64,000 nucleotides of DNA, from positions 310,001 to 374,000 of the forward strand of contig NZ_CAJFCN010000001.1 in assembly GCF_904063055.1 (NCBI RefSeq), in the 5' to 3' direction. Under the pieces are notes generated by a model, which made no database searches, was not told the DNA's origin, and saw only the letters and a program-made list of their open reading frames with translations. Position 1 is the stretch's first letter. The number at the start of each line of letters is the position of its first letter. Below, piece after piece: positions 42,349 to 52,120 of this stretch. Source of the DNA: Pseudomonas paracarnis (GTDB taxonomy: Bacteria > Pseudomonadota > Gammaproteobacteria > Pseudomonadales > Pseudomonadaceae). Both the position numbers and the translations under genes were made by a program.

Positions 42349-43458
42349 TCAGTGAGCGACGCTGTGGCGGCGCACGCCTGACTCAACGGCAGGAATCTGC
42401 GCCGCTGTGCTGCCGGATGCCTGGAACACCACCAAATGTTCAGCCGCCACACGGATCCCCACCTCTGCGCCCACTTGGTGATCGGCATGGCTGGGGAAAA
42501 TCGACTCTAATTGCGCGCCGGTCGGCAGCTGTAACCGGTACAGCGTTGAGGCGCCGAGGAAGGTCTTGCCGACGATCCGGGCTTTCAACGCGCTGTCCGG
42601 CGCATACACGATGTCGTCCGGGCGCAGCAGCACATCCACTGCTGCACCGGTCGGCAAGGTATAGGCTCGGTTTCCGCGCAAGTCGCCCAGTTCAGTGCTG
42701 ACCGATTCCGGTGAGTTCAGCCGCCCACGGATGAAATACCCCTGGCCGATGAAACTGGCAACGTAAGGCGTCTGCGGTTCGTGATAGAGGTTGTAGGGTG
42801 TGTCCCACTGCTCTAGTCGGCCTTCCTTGAAGACCCCGACGTGATCGCTGACGGCGAAGGCCTCTTCCTGATCATGGGTCACCAGGATCGCGCTAGTGCC
42901 GCGTGCCTTGAGGATGTCGCGCACTTCATGGCTGAGCTTGCGGCGCAGTTCCCCATCGAGGTTGGAAAAGGGTTCATCCAGCAACAGCAGCTGCGGCTCC
43001 GGCGCCAGGGCGCGGGCGAGGGCGACGCGTTGTTGCTGGCCACCGGAAAGCTCATGGGGGAAGCGCTTGCCCAGGTTCTTCAAGTTGACCAGTTCCAGCA
43101 ACTCGGCGACCACGCGCTCTTTTTGCGGGTGTTTGCGAATGCCAAAGGCGATGTTGTCAGCCACGCTCAGGTGCGGGAACAATGCGTAGTCCTGGAACAC
43201 CATGCCGATGCGACGCTTCTCCGGCGCGAGGGTGAAACCGGCGCGGGAGATGACGTCGCCCGCCAGGCTGATTTCGCCTTCATGCACCGGCTCAAAGCCT
43301 GCGATCGCGCGCAGGGTAGTGGTCTTGCCGCAGCCCGAAGAGCCGAGCAGGCAACCGATATCACCGGCGTTGAGGTGCAGGTTGAGGTTCTGCACCACCC
43401 GCTGGTCTTGATAGCCGCATGCCAGATTGCGCAGGTTCAGCAGTAATGGCTGGCTCAT
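42349..43458 (-). CDS. ABC transporter ATPase, FbpC/PotA-like
   Basis: 369 residues from the ATG at 43458, which overlaps the argF stop (ATGA). Walker [35 protein letters not shown], Walker [22 protein letters not shown], and a C-terminal TOBE-type regulatory region ([13 protein letters not shown]). Family members drive uptake of ferric iron or polyamines. No permease or binding protein gene is adjacent, so its partners are elsewhere or it is an orphan. Coupling to argF hints at an arginine or polyamine link, which is inference. Confidence 0.9.
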   Translation of the reverse strand: MSQPLLLNLRNLACGYQDQRVVQNLNLHLNAGDIGCLLGSSGCGKTTTLRAIAGFEPVHEGEISLAGDVISRAGFTLAPEKRRIGMVFQDYALFPHLSVADNIAFGIRKHPQKERVVAELLELVNLKNLGKRFPHELSGGQQQRVALARALAPEPQLLLLDEPFSNLDGELRRKLSHEVRDILKARGTSAILVTHDQEEAFAVSDHVGVFKEGRLEQWDTPYNLYHEPQTPYVASFIGQGYFIRGRLNSPESVSTELGDLRGNRAYTLPTGAAVDVLLRPDDIVYAPDSALKARIVGKTFLGASTLYRLQLPTGAQLESIFPSHADHQVGAEVGIRVAAEHLVVFQASGSTAAQIPAVESGVRRHSVAH

Positions 43459-44378
43459 GCGTGGTGGTACGACGGCGGGACGAGGAATTCGAGCAAGGCT
43501 TTTTGCGCATGCAGGCGGTTCTCGGCCTGATCCCACGCGACTGAGCGCGGATCGTCGAGCAGGTCCTGGCTGATTTCTTCGCCCCGGTGGGCGGGTAGGC
43601 AGTGCATGAACAGCACGTCCGGCGCGGCCAGGTCGAGCAACGCGCGAGTCACCTGGAACGGCGCGAACCGGGCCAGGCGCTTGGCGGTTTCGTCTTCCTG
43701 GCCCATGGAGGTCCAGACGTCTGTGCTGACCAGGTGCGCGCCGACCACTGCGTCTTTTGGATCGCGCAGCAGTTGCACACGGCCATCGGCCTTGGCCATG
43801 AACTCGGCGCTGGGCTCGTAGCCTTCAGGGCAGGCGATACGCAGGTGGAAGTCGAACTGGATCGCCGCTTCTATATAGCTGTTGCACATATTGTTGCCGT
43901 CGCCGATCCAGGCCACGGTCTTGCCTTGGATCGAGCCACGGTGTTCGAGGAAGGTTTGCATGTCGGCCAGCAACTGGCAGGGATGCAGGTCATCGGACAG
44001 GCCGTTGATCACGGGCACACGGGAGTTGGCGGCAAATTCGGTCAAGGTGCTGTGGGCGAAGGTACGGATCATCACGGCATCGAGCATGCGCGACATCACG
44101 ATGGCGCAATCGCTGATCGGCTCACCACGGCCCAACTGGGTGTCGCGCGGTGACAGGAAGATGGCCTGGCCACCCAGCTGGATCATGCCGGCTTCGAACG
44201 ACAGGCGTGTGCGCGTCGAGGACTTTTCGAAAATCATCCCGAGCACCCGGTTTTTCAACGGCTCAAACAGTACACCGCGGTTACGCAGGTCTTTAAGCTC
44301 AATGCCGCGACGGATCACGCTGACCAGCTCTTCGGGCGTGCAATCCATCAGGGAGAGAAAGTGCCTTGCGCTCATCAT
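43455..44378 (-). CDS. argF: Anabolic ornithine carbamoyltransferase
   Basis: 307 residues from the first of two adjacent ATGs (44378; the second at 44375 is equally possible), with AAAGG upstream. Carbamoyl-phosphate loop SSTRTR, ornithine site residues in [20 protein letters not shown], and [10 protein letters not shown]. It makes citrulline from ornithine and carbamoyl phosphate. A short family version, as in P. aeruginosa ArgF. Confidence 0.96.
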   Translation of the reverse strand: MMSARHFLSLMDCTPEELVSVIRRGIELKDLRNRGVLFEPLKNRVLGMIFEKSSTRTRLSFEAGMIQLGGQAIFLSPRDTQLGRGEPISDCAIVMSRMLDAVMIRTFAHSTLTEFAANSRVPVINGLSDDLHPCQLLADMQTFLEHRGSIQGKTVAWIGDGNNMCNSYIEAAIQFDFHLRIACPEGYEPSAEFMAKADGRVQLLRDPKDAVVGAHLVSTDVWTSMGQEDETAKRLARFAPFQVTRALLDLAAPDVLFMHCLPAHRGEEISQDLLDDPRSVAWDQAENRLHAQKALLEFLVPPSYHHA

Positions 44379-44808
44379 TAACTACCTTTTGCAACAGACC
44401 GCAGATACTCAAAGCCTTGTTTATTGCGACAACGGGCGAGACCTGCGGCGAAAGCCGCACGGGGCGACGAAATAGGGGAAGACGCGATATTGACATTAAA
44501 TGTCGCGTTTTACCAATAGGGCTACGGCTTTAGGGATGTTCAAGCAGGGCGCTGGCGCGCGTTTGAAGACGATTTCCTGACAGCAGCGAGCCATTTGTAC
44601 ACTGGCGTCCAGGCCTTTTGCAATGCGCGGGGGCGGGCTTGGGCCAGGCCGCGTCGGTTTCAGCGCCTGCTGGCAAGGTTTCTGAAACATTTGCTCATGC
44701 TTAGCCATGCCCTGGCCTATGCCTGTCGATTCACAACGCGAAGGTTGCTGGCGCCCCAAGTGGTCGCGGCCCATAGTTGAGCCAAAGCCCCTATAAAAGA
44801 GACTGGCC
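44379..44808. promoter_or_regulatory. argF / molybdopterin oxidoreductase divergent region
   Basis: 430 bases between divergent genes. Two TGTCGC elements are seen, the core of the Pseudomonas ArgR site TGTCGC-N8-AA: TGTCGC-GTTTTACC-AA on the plus strand at 44501-44516 (perfect), and TGTCGC-AATAAAC-AA on the minus strand at about 44418-44432 (one base short), close to argF. Next to the first is a 13-bp palindrome GACATTAAATGTC. From about 44520 to 44790 I see nothing recognisable. Confidence 0.35.
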
Positions 44809-46917
44809 ATGACCAAGACTCTCCACCACCGTGCCTGCCACCTGTGCGAAGCCATCTGCGGCCTCACCCTGGAAACCACCCAAGGCGAAGACGGTCGCCT
44901 GGCGATCACCTCGATCAAGGGCGACCCTCTGGACAGTTTCAGTCGCGGCCACATCTGCCCCAAAGCCGTGGCCCTGCAGGACATCCAGAATGACCCGGAC
45001 CGCCTGCACCAACCCATGCGGCGGGTGGGCAGCGAATGGCAGCCGATTGGCTGGGATGAAGCCTTTGCCCTGGTGGCCGAGCGGCTTGCGGGTATCCAGG
45101 CGCGGCATGGGCAGAACGCGGTGGCGGTGTATCAGGGCAACCCAAGCGTGCATAACTATGGGTTGATGACCCACAGCAACTACTTTCTAGGGCTGTTGAA
45201 GACGCGCAATCGCTTTTCCGCGACCTCGGTAGACCAGTTGCCTCATCACCTCACCAGCCACCTGATGTACGGCCACGGCCTGTTGTTGCCCATCCCCGAC
45301 ATCGACCAGACCGACTTCATGTTGATCCTCGGCGGCAACCCGCTGGCCTCCAATGGCAGCATCATGACCGTGCCCGATGTGGAAAAACGCCTCAAGGCCA
45401 TCCAGGCGCGGGGCGGAAAAGTGGTGGTGGTCGACCCGCGGCGCAGCGAGACGGCAGCCATCGCCGACCAGCACGTATTCGTACGCCCCGGCGGCGATGC
45501 GGCGTTGTTGTTTGGGGTGCTCAACACGTTGTTCACAGAAGGGCTGACACGCGACAGCCATTTGCCGGTGGAAGGCCTGGATGATGTACGCAAGGCGATT
45601 GCCGGCTTCGATGCCGAGGCCATGAGCCGCCAGTGTGCGGTGCCTGCCGAGCAGATCCGCCAGTTGGCCAGGGACTTCGCCGGCGCTGACAAGGCCGTTT
45701 GTTATGGCCGCATGGGGGTCTCGACCCAGGCGTTTGGCACGCTGTGCCATTGGCTGGTGCAACTGATCAACCTGGTGACCGGCAATCTGGACCGCGTCGG
45801 CGGCGCGCTCTGCACCAGCCCCGCGGTGGACCTGGTGGCCTCCACCAGCGGCGGCCATTTCAACCGCTGGCAGAGCCGCGTGTCCGGACGCCCGGAGTAC
45901 GGTGGAGAACTGCCGGTGTCGGCGCTGGCCGAAGAAATGCTGACCGAGGGTGAAGGGCAGATCCGCGCCCTCGTGACGGTGGCCGGCAACCCGGTGCTGT
46001 CCACACCTAACGGTCGCCAATTGGAGCAAGCACTGGACGGGTTGGAATTCATGGTCAGCATCGACCTGTATATCAACGAGACCACGCGTTATGCCGACCT
46101 GATCTTGCCCTCCACCTCGGCGCTGGAAAACGATCACTACGACACCACCTTCAATCTGTTTGCGGTGCGCAATGTCACGCGTTTCAATCGTGCCATCCTG
46201 CCCAAGCCTGAGGGGGCGTTGCATGACTGGGAGATTTTTGTCGGCTTGGCCAAGGCGTTTGCGGCGCACACTGGCGCGGTGCTCAAGCCCACCCTGCCAC
46301 CGGCACAGATGATCGACTTCGGCCTGCGTGCGGGCGCCTATGGTGACGCATCCAGTCATAAACTGTCGGTGGCCATGCTGGCGGATCATCCCCATGGCGT
46401 GGACCTGGGGCCGCTCAAGCCCAACCTCGGGGCACGTTTGAAAACCGCGGATGGCAAGGTGCAAGCGGCACCGGCCGTGATCCTGGCAGACCTGGCGCGT
46501 TTCACCGCGCAGCCGTTGCCGGTGGCCGACGAACTGCTATTGATTGGCAGGCGGCATGTGCGCAGCAATAATTCCTGGATGCATAACTATCACCGGCTGG
46601 TGAAGGGTAAGCCACGCCATCAACTGCTGATGCACCCCGATGATCTGGCTAGCCGTCAGTTGAGCGATGGCCAGCGGGTGCGGGTGAGTTCGCGTATCGG
46701 TATGGTCGAAGTGGAAGTAGCGGCCAGCACGGACATGATGCCGGGTGTGGTCAGCTTGCCTCACGGCTGGGGCCACGGTCGCCCGGGCGTGCAGATGAGC
46801 ATCGCGAGCAACCAGCCGGGGGCGAGTGCCAATGACTTGACCGACGAGCGGCAATTGGATGAGTTGTCGGGTAATGCGGCGCTCAATGGCGTACCGGTGA
46901 AGGTGGCGGCGGCCTGA
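44809..46917 (+). CDS. Molybdopterin oxidoreductase with N-terminal 4Fe-4S site
   Basis: 702 residues. The Fe4S4 motif is CHLCEAIC plus a later Cys in GHICPKAVALQD. Molybdopterin-guanine dinucleotide binding segments include LILGGNPLASNG, VVVVDPRRSET, VCYGRMGVSTQAFG and LVTVAGNPVLSTPNG; the C-terminal cap has SNNSWMHNYHRL and MMPGVVSLPHGWGH. It is cytoplasmic (no Tat signal) and belongs to the assimilatory or formate dehydrogenase-like branch of the DMSO reductase superfamily. No partner subunit or cofactor gene is adjacent; the substrate is unknown. Confidence 0.9.
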   Translation: MTKTLHHRACHLCEAICGLTLETTQGEDGRLAITSIKGDPLDSFSRGHICPKAVALQDIQNDPDRLHQPMRRVGSEWQPIGWDEAFALVAERLAGIQARHGQNAVAVYQGNPSVHNYGLMTHSNYFLGLLKTRNRFSATSVDQLPHHLTSHLMYGHGLLLPIPDIDQTDFMLILGGNPLASNGSIMTVPDVEKRLKAIQARGGKVVVVDPRRSETAAIADQHVFVRPGGDAALLFGVLNTLFTEGLTRDSHLPVEGLDDVRKAIAGFDAEAMSRQCAVPAEQIRQLARDFAGADKAVCYGRMGVSTQAFGTLCHWLVQLINLVTGNLDRVGGALCTSPAVDLVASTSGGHFNRWQSRVSGRPEYGGELPVSALAEEMLTEGEGQIRALVTVAGNPVLSTPNGRQLEQALDGLEFMVSIDLYINETTRYADLILPSTSALENDHYDTTFNLFAVRNVTRFNRAILPKPEGALHDWEIFVGLAKAFAAHTGAVLKPTLPPAQMIDFGLRAGAYGDASSHKLSVAMLADHPHGVDLGPLKPNLGARLKTADGKVQAAPAVILADLARFTAQPLPVADELLLIGRRHVRSNNSWMHNYHRLVKGKPRHQLLMHPDDLASRQLSDGQRVRVSSRIGMVEVEVAASTDMMPGVVSLPHGWGHGRPGVQMSIASNQPGASANDLTDERQLDELSGNAALNGVPVKVAAA

Positions 46918-46994
46918 GCATCCTGCTGGATTTTTGCGTTACAATGCGCCACCGTGCCGACCCGTGAGTCGCAAAGTTCCTGCAGAGGTGTTCC

Positions 46995-47333
46995 ATGGAT
47001 ATCATCGAAACGATCAAAGAGCAGATTGCCAACAACACCATTCTGCTTTACATGAAAGGCGCTCCAAACGCGCCTCAGTGCGGTTTCTCCGCGAAAGCGT
47101 CCCAGGCAGTCATGGCATGTGGCGAGAAGTTCGCTTACGTGGATATCCTGCAAAACCCCGAGATCCGCGCCAACCTGCCAAAGTACGCCAACTGGCCGAC
47201 TTTCCCGCAGTTGTGGGTAGCCGGTGAGCTGGTTGGCGGTAGCGACATCATCACTGAAATGGCAGCTGATGGTTCGCTGCAAGCGCTGATCAAAGACGCA
47301 GCGCAAAAAGCAGCAGTCAAGACTGACGCCTAA
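46995..47333 (+). CDS. grxD: Monothiol glutaredoxin (Grx4 type)
   Basis: 112 residues with the CGFS active site (APQCGFSAKA), the WPTFPQLWV cis-Pro region and GGSDII glutathione site. CGFS glutaredoxins bind a glutathione-bridged 2Fe-2S cluster and donate it to target proteins. Strong terminator follows. Confidence 0.96.
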   Translation: MDIIETIKEQIANNTILLYMKGAPNAPQCGFSAKASQAVMACGEKFAYVDILQNPEIRANLPKYANWPTFPQLWVAGELVGGSDIITEMAADGSLQALIKDAAQKAAVKTDA

Positions 47334-47345
47334 TTGGCGAACAAT

Positions 47346-47386
47346 AAAAAAGCCCCGCTTCTCACAAGAGAGCGGGGCTTTTTTTG
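47346..47386. terminator. Bidirectional terminator between grxD and bfr
   Basis: AGCCCCGCT (47351-47359), 11-base loop, AGCGGGGCT (47371-47379), with an A run before and T run after, so it works from both sides. Confidence 0.9.
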
Positions 47387-47411
47387 AGCTTTTCTTTAGG
47401 AGCGAGCGCAG

Positions 47412-47882
47412 TTATTCGCCCATCTGCGATTGCAGGTAATTCTCCAGGCTGACCTTGTCGATCAGGCCCAACTGGGTTTCAAGCCAGTCGATATGCTCTT
47501 CCTGATCTTCCAGGATATCTTCCAGCAGTTCACGGCTGCCGAAATCGCCCTTGGTTTCGCAGTGAGCGATAGCGGCTTTCAGATCGCTGTGGCTCTTGCG
47601 CTCGAAGCCCAGGTCGCTGCTGATCATTTCCTGGGTGTGCTCGCCGATGTTCAGCTTGCCCAAGTCCTGTACGTTCGGCAGGCCTTCCAGGAACAGGATG
47701 CGCTTGATCAGCGCGTCGGCGTCCTTCATGGCCTTGATCGACTCTTTGTATTCACGCTTGCCGAGCTTTTCCAGGCCCCAATCGTCGTACATGCGCGCAT
47801 GCAGAAAGTACTGATTGATCGCGACCAGTTCATTGGCAAGGATTTTGTTGAGTTGCTGGATGACTGAGATGTCGCCTTTCAT
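47412..47882 (-). CDS. bfr: Bacterioferritin with intact haem Met52 but altered ferroxidase site
   Basis: 156 residues, full length four-helix ferritin subunit. The axial haem ligand Met52 is present (KAMKDAD). Of the six di-iron ligands known in Bfr, Glu18, Glu94 and His130 are kept, but position 51 is Ala (Glu expected), 54 is Asp (His expected) and 127 is Gln (Glu expected). The subunit should bind haem and shell iron yet be poor at oxidising Fe(II), so it probably co-assembles with a ferroxidase-competent Bfr subunit encoded elsewhere. It faces the bfd gene in the same orientation. Confidence 0.93.
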   Translation of the reverse strand: MKGDISVIQQLNKILANELVAINQYFLHARMYDDWGLEKLGKREYKESIKAMKDADALIKRILFLEGLPNVQDLGKLNIGEHTQEMISSDLGFERKSHSDLKAAIAHCETKGDFGSRELLEDILEDQEEHIDWLETQLGLIDKVSLENYLQSQMGE

Positions 47883-48040
47883 GACTGGGGTCCTGCCCTG
47901 TAATAGCTGTGTATAGGGCGGAGTCTGAGCGGTGAAAATCCTAGTGTCAAACCTAAGTTATTGAATAATAAATGAAAATTAATCGGAATAAGAATGTTTG
48001 TGTTCCGCGTCTTGGCGCTAACTATTTGAATTGATGGCAT
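47883..48040 (-). promoter_or_regulatory. bfr upstream region
   Basis: About 160 AT-rich bases between the bfd terminator and bfr. Because the bfd terminator lies just before it, bfr must have its own promoter here. I do not see a convincing Fur box or -10/-35 pair. Confidence 0.35.
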
Positions 48041-48065
48041 AAAAAAACCGGACACTAGGTCCGGT
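48041..48065 (-). terminator. Terminator of bfd
   Basis: On the minus strand ACCGGAC-CTAGT-GTCCGGT followed by TTTTTTT. It separates bfd from bfr transcription. Confidence 0.85.
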
Positions 48066-48083
48066 TCTTCAAAACATGCCTAT

Positions 48084-48302
48084 TCAGGCGTGTTTAAATT
48101 CTGCTGGGTAGGGGAGCGCGGCCTGGGCTGTTTGCAGCTGCGTCAGGGTTTCCCGTACCACTTGCTTGGCCAGGCAAGCACATTTGCCGCACTGGCTGGC
48201 AACGCCGGTGGTTTCACGCACTTCTTTGTAGCTGCAGCAACCTTCATAGATTGCTTCGCGGATTTGTCCGTCGGTGACGCCAGTGCAGAGGCAGACATAC
48301 AT
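48084..48302 (-). CDS. bfd: Bacterioferritin-associated ferredoxin
   Basis: 72 residues. The four Cys of the 2Fe-2S cluster are in MYVCLCTGVTD (4, 6) and SQCGKCACLA (38, 41). Bfd reduces bacterioferritin through its haem to release stored iron under iron starvation. A Fur-like element lies 55-70 bases upstream. Confidence 0.96.
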   Translation of the reverse strand: MYVCLCTGVTDGQIREAIYEGCCSYKEVRETTGVASQCGKCACLAKQVVRETLTQLQTAQAALPYPAEFKHA

Positions 48303-48356
48303 AAGTGAGAACCGTCGCGGGTTTATGGCTTAAGTGCGATGGATCTTAATGTTAAC

Positions 48357-48369
48357 GAGAATGATTGTC
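48357..48369 (-). promoter_or_regulatory. Fur-box-like element upstream of bfd
   Basis: GAGAATGATTGTC, read on the minus strand GACAATCATTCTC, resembles the hexamer-repeat Fur site (GATAATGATAATC). The 243-base region 48303-48545 lies between divergent bfd and the peroxiredoxin gene. Iron-repressed bfd is established in P. aeruginosa. Confidence 0.5.
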
Positions 48370-48545
48370 AAAATAGTTTCAGCAGCAATCCGGGGGGAAT
48401 TGCCCGTGCGCTGACGAACGGTTTTTTCGGTGTATGATGGTCGGTCTTCACGAAGCGTGATTGCGTCATATTTCTGTCTGTTTCCACAGGCAGACTCGAC
48501 CGGTCCTTTTACTTCAATCGTCACCCCTATATCAGGAGATATCCA

Positions 48546-49148
48546 ATGAGCGTACTCGTCGGTAAACAAGCCCCGGATTTCGACGTACCAGCCGTCCTCG
48601 GCAATGGCGAAATCGTAGACAGCTTCAAGCTGTCTGAAGCCATCAAAGGCAAATACGGCCTGGTGTTCTTCTACCCGCTGGACTTCACCTTCGTCTGCCC
48701 TTCGGAGCTGATCGCCCTGGACCACCGCATGGACGATTTCAAGGCGCGCAACGTTGAAGTGGTCGCGGTTTCCATCGACTCCCATTTCACCCACAACGCC
48801 TGGCGCAACACCGCCATCAATGACGGCGGTATCGGTAAAGTCAAATACACCATGGCTGCCGACATGAAGCACGACATCGCCAAGGCCTACGACGTTGAGT
48901 CCGAAGGCGGCGTGGCGTTCCGTGGCGCGTTCCTCATCGATGACAAGGGCGTTGTGCGCTCGCAGATCATCAACGACCTGCCGCTGGGCCGTAACATGGA
49001 AGAGCTGATCCGCCTGGTCGACGCGCTGCAATTCCACGAAGAGCACGGCGAAGTCTGCCCTGCCAACTGGAAAAAAGGCGACAAAGGCATGAACGCTTCG
49101 CCAGAAGGCGTTGCGGCTTACCTGACCGAGAACGCTGGCAAGCTGTAA
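48546..49148 (+). CDS. 2-Cys peroxiredoxin (AhpC/TSA family)
   Basis: 200 residues with the peroxidatic Cys in DFTFVCPSE (about 51) and the resolving Cys in GEVCPANW (about 171), a typical 2-Cys enzyme. It reduces hydrogen peroxide and organic peroxides in the cytoplasm. Clear AGGAGA ribosome site. Placement next to the iron-storage genes fits protection against iron-driven oxidation. It is not the OxyR-regulated ahpCF pair, as no ahpF is present. Confidence 0.95.
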   Translation: MSVLVGKQAPDFDVPAVLGNGEIVDSFKLSEAIKGKYGLVFFYPLDFTFVCPSELIALDHRMDDFKARNVEVVAVSIDSHFTHNAWRNTAINDGGIGKVKYTMAADMKHDIAKAYDVESEGGVAFRGAFLIDDKGVVRSQIINDLPLGRNMEELIRLVDALQFHEEHGEVCPANWKKGDKGMNASPEGVAAYLTENAGKL

Positions 49149-49162
49149 GCCAACGTCACGGT

Positions 49163-49195
49163 AAAAAAAACCGGCCTGAAAAGGCCGGTTTTTTT
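49163..49195. terminator. Bidirectional terminator between peroxiredoxin and rnt
   Basis: CCGGCCT-GAAA-AGGCCGG (49171-49188) flanked by A8 and T7. Confidence 0.9.
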
Positions 49196-49212
49196 ATGCG
49201 CGGGATTTGACT

Positions 49213-49884
49213 TCAGTCGTTGAAGTCTTCCCAGCCGCCCATCTGCTTCCAGCGGTTGACGATGCCGCAGAACAGCTCGGCGGTCTTCTCGGTGTCGTAG
49301 CGGGCCGAGTGGGCTTCACGCCCGTCAAAGTCGATACCGGCCGCCTGGCAGGCTTTGGCCAGAACGGTCTGACCGTAGGCCAGGCCGGCAAGCGTTGCGG
49401 TGTCGAAACTGGAGAACGGATGAAACGGGTTGCGCTTCATGTCCAACCGCGCCACGGCGGCGTTCAGGAAGCCCAGGTCGAAACTGCTGTTGTGGCCGAC
49501 CAGGATCGCACGTTTGCAGCCATTGGCCTTCAATGCCTTGCGCACGCCACGGAAGATGTCGGTCAGCGCCGCTTCTTCACTTACCGCCATGCGCAGTGGG
49601 TGGTCGAGCTTGATCCCGGTGAATTCCAGGGCAGCGGCTTCGATATTGGCGCCTTCAAACGGCTCGACGCGAAAGAAATGGGTGTGCTCCGGGTACACAA
49701 AGCCCTGTTCGTCCATGCCGATGGTGGTTGCGGCAATTTCCAGCAAGGCATCGGTGGCGCAGTTGAAACCACCGGTTTCTACGTCGATGACGACCGGCAG
49801 ATAGCCGCGAAAACGCTCGGCCATCGGATGGCGCGAGCCACCACCGCCGTGCTCTTGTTCGTCGTCGTAATGGTCTTCACTCAC
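49213..49884 (-). CDS. rnt: Ribonuclease T
   Basis: 223 residues. DEDD exonuclease motifs: Exo [11 protein letters not shown], Exo [14 protein letters not shown], Exo [17 protein letters not shown]. It trims 3' ends of tRNA and other stable RNAs. The start overlaps the pyrC stop by 4 bases. Confidence 0.96.
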   Translation of the reverse strand: MSEDHYDDEQEHGGGGSRHPMAERFRGYLPVVIDVETGGFNCATDALLEIAATTIGMDEQGFVYPEHTHFFRVEPFEGANIEAAALEFTGIKLDHPLRMAVSEEAALTDIFRGVRKALKANGCKRAILVGHNSSFDLGFLNAAVARLDMKRNPFHPFSSFDTATLAGLAYGQTVLAKACQAAGIDFDGREAHSARYDTEKTAELFCGIVNRWKQMGGWEDFND

Positions 49885-50927
49885 TTGCTTTCCTCCAGCA
49901 GGCGCCAGCGCAGTGTTTCACCGGCGCGCAGCGGGATAACGGTCAGCTCGCCAAACGGCAGGCTGGCAGGGGCGGTCCAGTCTTCACGAACCAGGGTAAT
50001 GCGGTCGGTATTCGCCGGCAGGCCGTAGAAACGCGGGCCGTTGAGGCTGGCGAAACCTTCGAGCTTGTCCAGAGCATTACGTTGTTCAAACGCTTCGGCG
50101 TACAACTCGATGGCGGCAAACGCGGTGTAGCAGCCGGCGCAGCCGCATGCGGCTTCCTTGGCGTGCTGGGCGTGGGGCGCCGAGTCGGTGCCGAGGAAGA
50201 ACTTCGGGTTGCCGCTGGTGGCGGCATCCAGCAGGGCTACCTGATGGGTGTTGCGTTTGAGGATCGGCAGGCAGTAGAAGTGCGGCCGAATCCCGCCCAC
50301 CAGCATGTGGTTGCGGTTGTAGAGCAGGTGATGGGCCGTGATGGTCGCGCCAACGTTGGCCGACGCCTCGCTGACGAACTGCACCGCATCGGCGGTGGTG
50401 ATGTGTTCAAACACCACCTTGAGCGTGGGGAACAGCTCGACCACACGACGCATGTGTTCATCGATGAAGATTTTTTCGCGATCGAACACGTCCACATCGC
50501 CACGGGTGACTTCCCCGTGGATCAGCAATGGCATGCCGACCTCCGCCATGGCTTCGATTGCCGGCAGGATCTTATCGATGCTGGTCACGCCGGAATCGGA
50601 GTTGGTGGTCGCGCCTGCCGGGTACAGCTTGGCGGCGTGCACGTAACCGCTGGCCTTGGCTTCACGGATTTCTTCAGGCTGGGTGCGGTCGGTGAGGTAG
50701 AGCACCATCAACGGTTCGAAGCGGCTGCCGGCCGGTCGCGCAGCGAGGATGCGCTGGCGATAGGCGTCGGCTTCTGCGGCATTGCGCACCGGAGGTACGA
50801 GGTTAGGCATGATGATGGCGCGGCCAAACGTGCGCGCGACATCGGCCACGGTTTGAGGTAACGCAGCACCATCGCGAAGATGAATATGCCAGTCGTCGGG
50901 ACGCAGCAGGGTCAGGCGGTCGGACAT
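49881..50927 (-). CDS. pyrC: Dihydroorotase (class II)
   Basis: 348 residues from the ATG at 50927 ([20 protein letters not shown]). HIHLRD zinc ligands, [14 protein letters not shown] with the Lys that becomes carboxylated, LLIHGEV, FEHITT and GTDSAPH metal ligands. Third step of pyrimidine synthesis. Translationally coupled to rnt. Confidence 0.96.
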   Translation of the reverse strand: MSDRLTLLRPDDWHIHLRDGAALPQTVADVARTFGRAIIMPNLVPPVRNAAEADAYRQRILAARPAGSRFEPLMVLYLTDRTQPEEIREAKASGYVHAAKLYPAGATTNSDSGVTSIDKILPAIEAMAEVGMPLLIHGEVTRGDVDVFDREKIFIDEHMRRVVELFPTLKVVFEHITTADAVQFVSEASANVGATITAHHLLYNRNHMLVGGIRPHFYCLPILKRNTHQVALLDAATSGNPKFFLGTDSAPHAQHAKEAACGCAGCYTAFAAIELYAEAFEQRNALDKLEGFASLNGPRFYGLPANTDRITLVREDWTAPASLPFGELTVIPLRAGETLRWRLLEESK

Positions 50928-51083
50928 TGGGGATTCCAGGCGGGTCAATCTGGTGGGAATGCTACCGGAAAAGACTCTTGCAGGCACTCGCTATCAAGTT
51001 TTGCCGGATGCTACCGATATCTCCGGGTATGCCTTAACGATGTATGACGCTTTGAAGTGTTGTAGAAACCAGTGGAGCCTCCC

Positions 51084-51992
51084 GTGCGCCAGTATTATCT
51101 AGCCCTGCTCAGTGTGTTCGCCAGCCTGCCTGCGGCTGCCCTCACGTTCCAGACACGTCTGGAGAATATTGAGTGGAAGGTAGAGGGCGATCAGTTCGAG
51201 TGCCGCCTGACCCAGCCGATCAGCGATTTCGGTTCCGGTGAATTCGTACGCCGGGCCGGCGAACAGGCGACGTTTCGTCTGAAAACCTATGGCGGCACCC
51301 TTGGCGCCGGCTCGGCAACCTTATTGGCCGCGGCCGCGCCGTGGCAGCCGGGCCGAGGTGATATCAACCTTGGAGCCGTGCGTGTCGGCAGCGGCGACGT
51401 CCTGTTCAATAGCTCCCAGGCCCAGGCCGGCCGCCTGTTCACGGGTTTGCTTGAAGGGCGCAGCCCGACCGTGCGGCATTACGGGCGTCAAGGCGGCTAC
51501 TCGGAAATTCGCCTGCTGCCTGTGAAGTTCAACAAGGCGTACAACGATTATCAGGTGTGCACCACCAAGCTGCTGCCCATGAATTACGACCAGGTCAAAC
51601 AGACTGAAGTGGGCTTCCCCGGTGGTGGTATTGAGCTGGACGCGGCGGCCAAGAAGAAGTTGTCGGTGATCCTGGCATTCATGAAAGCCGATCCCACGGT
51701 CAATCATGTCGAGTTGAACGGTCATTCCGATAACAGTGGCAATCGCCTGACCAACCGTGACGTCTCACGGCGCCGCGCCCTGGCGGTGATGGACTACTTC
51801 AAGGCCAACGGCATTCAGGAATCGCAAATCACGATGCGCTTCCATGGCGAAAGCTACCCCTTGGCGCCCAACACCAATGCCGCCAACCGTGCGCGTAACC
51901 GCCGTGTGAATATTCAGCTGGAGCGCGTGGCTGCCCCCGAGAAACCGGCGCCCCAGACCATTGCGCCAAGCAACCCGGCGGCTACCTCATAA
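51084..51992 (+). CDS. motY: MotY-like OmpA-family flagellar motor protein
   Basis: 302 residues from the GTG at 51084, chosen because GGAG lies six bases before it; an upstream GTG at 51072 has none. Signal peptide MRQYYLALLSVFASLPAAA. The N-terminal half matches MotY of sodium- or proton-driven polar flagella, and the C-terminal OmpA-like domain has NGHSDNSGNRLTNRDVSRRR for peptidoglycan binding. It forms part of the T-ring of the flagellar stator. Weak hairpin (GGGCGACC-ATC-GGTCGCCC) after the stop. Confidence 0.9.
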   Translation: MRQYYLALLSVFASLPAAALTFQTRLENIEWKVEGDQFECRLTQPISDFGSGEFVRRAGEQATFRLKTYGGTLGAGSATLLAAAAPWQPGRGDINLGAVRVGSGDVLFNSSQAQAGRLFTGLLEGRSPTVRHYGRQGGYSEIRLLPVKFNKAYNDYQVCTTKLLPMNYDQVKQTEVGFPGGGIELDAAAKKKLSVILAFMKADPTVNHVELNGHSDNSGNRLTNRDVSRRRALAVMDYFKANGIQESQITMRFHGESYPLAPNTNAANRARNRRVNIQLERVAAPEKPAPQTIAPSNPAATS

Positions 51993-52120
51993 GGGCGACC
52001 ATCGGTCGCCCACTCGACATAATCTGTCGCTTTATCTTCATTTGCTGTCGCGCCCCTGTAATTTCACGGTTTTGATCGGTAGAATCGTCGCCTTTCCGTA
52101 CAACCCCGTGGAGTGATGGC

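Noticed and set aside
44496..45017. Open frame of 173 residues on the minus strand
   Set aside because: It lies antisense to the start of the molybdopterin oxidoreductase gene; biased codon composition explains it.
48330..49046. Open frame of 238 residues on the minus strand
   Set aside because: Antisense shadow of the peroxiredoxin gene with no recognisable domain.
51993..52011. GGGCGACC-ATC-GGTCGCCC as a full terminator of motY
   Set aside because: Three-base loop and no T run; noted only as a weak hairpin.
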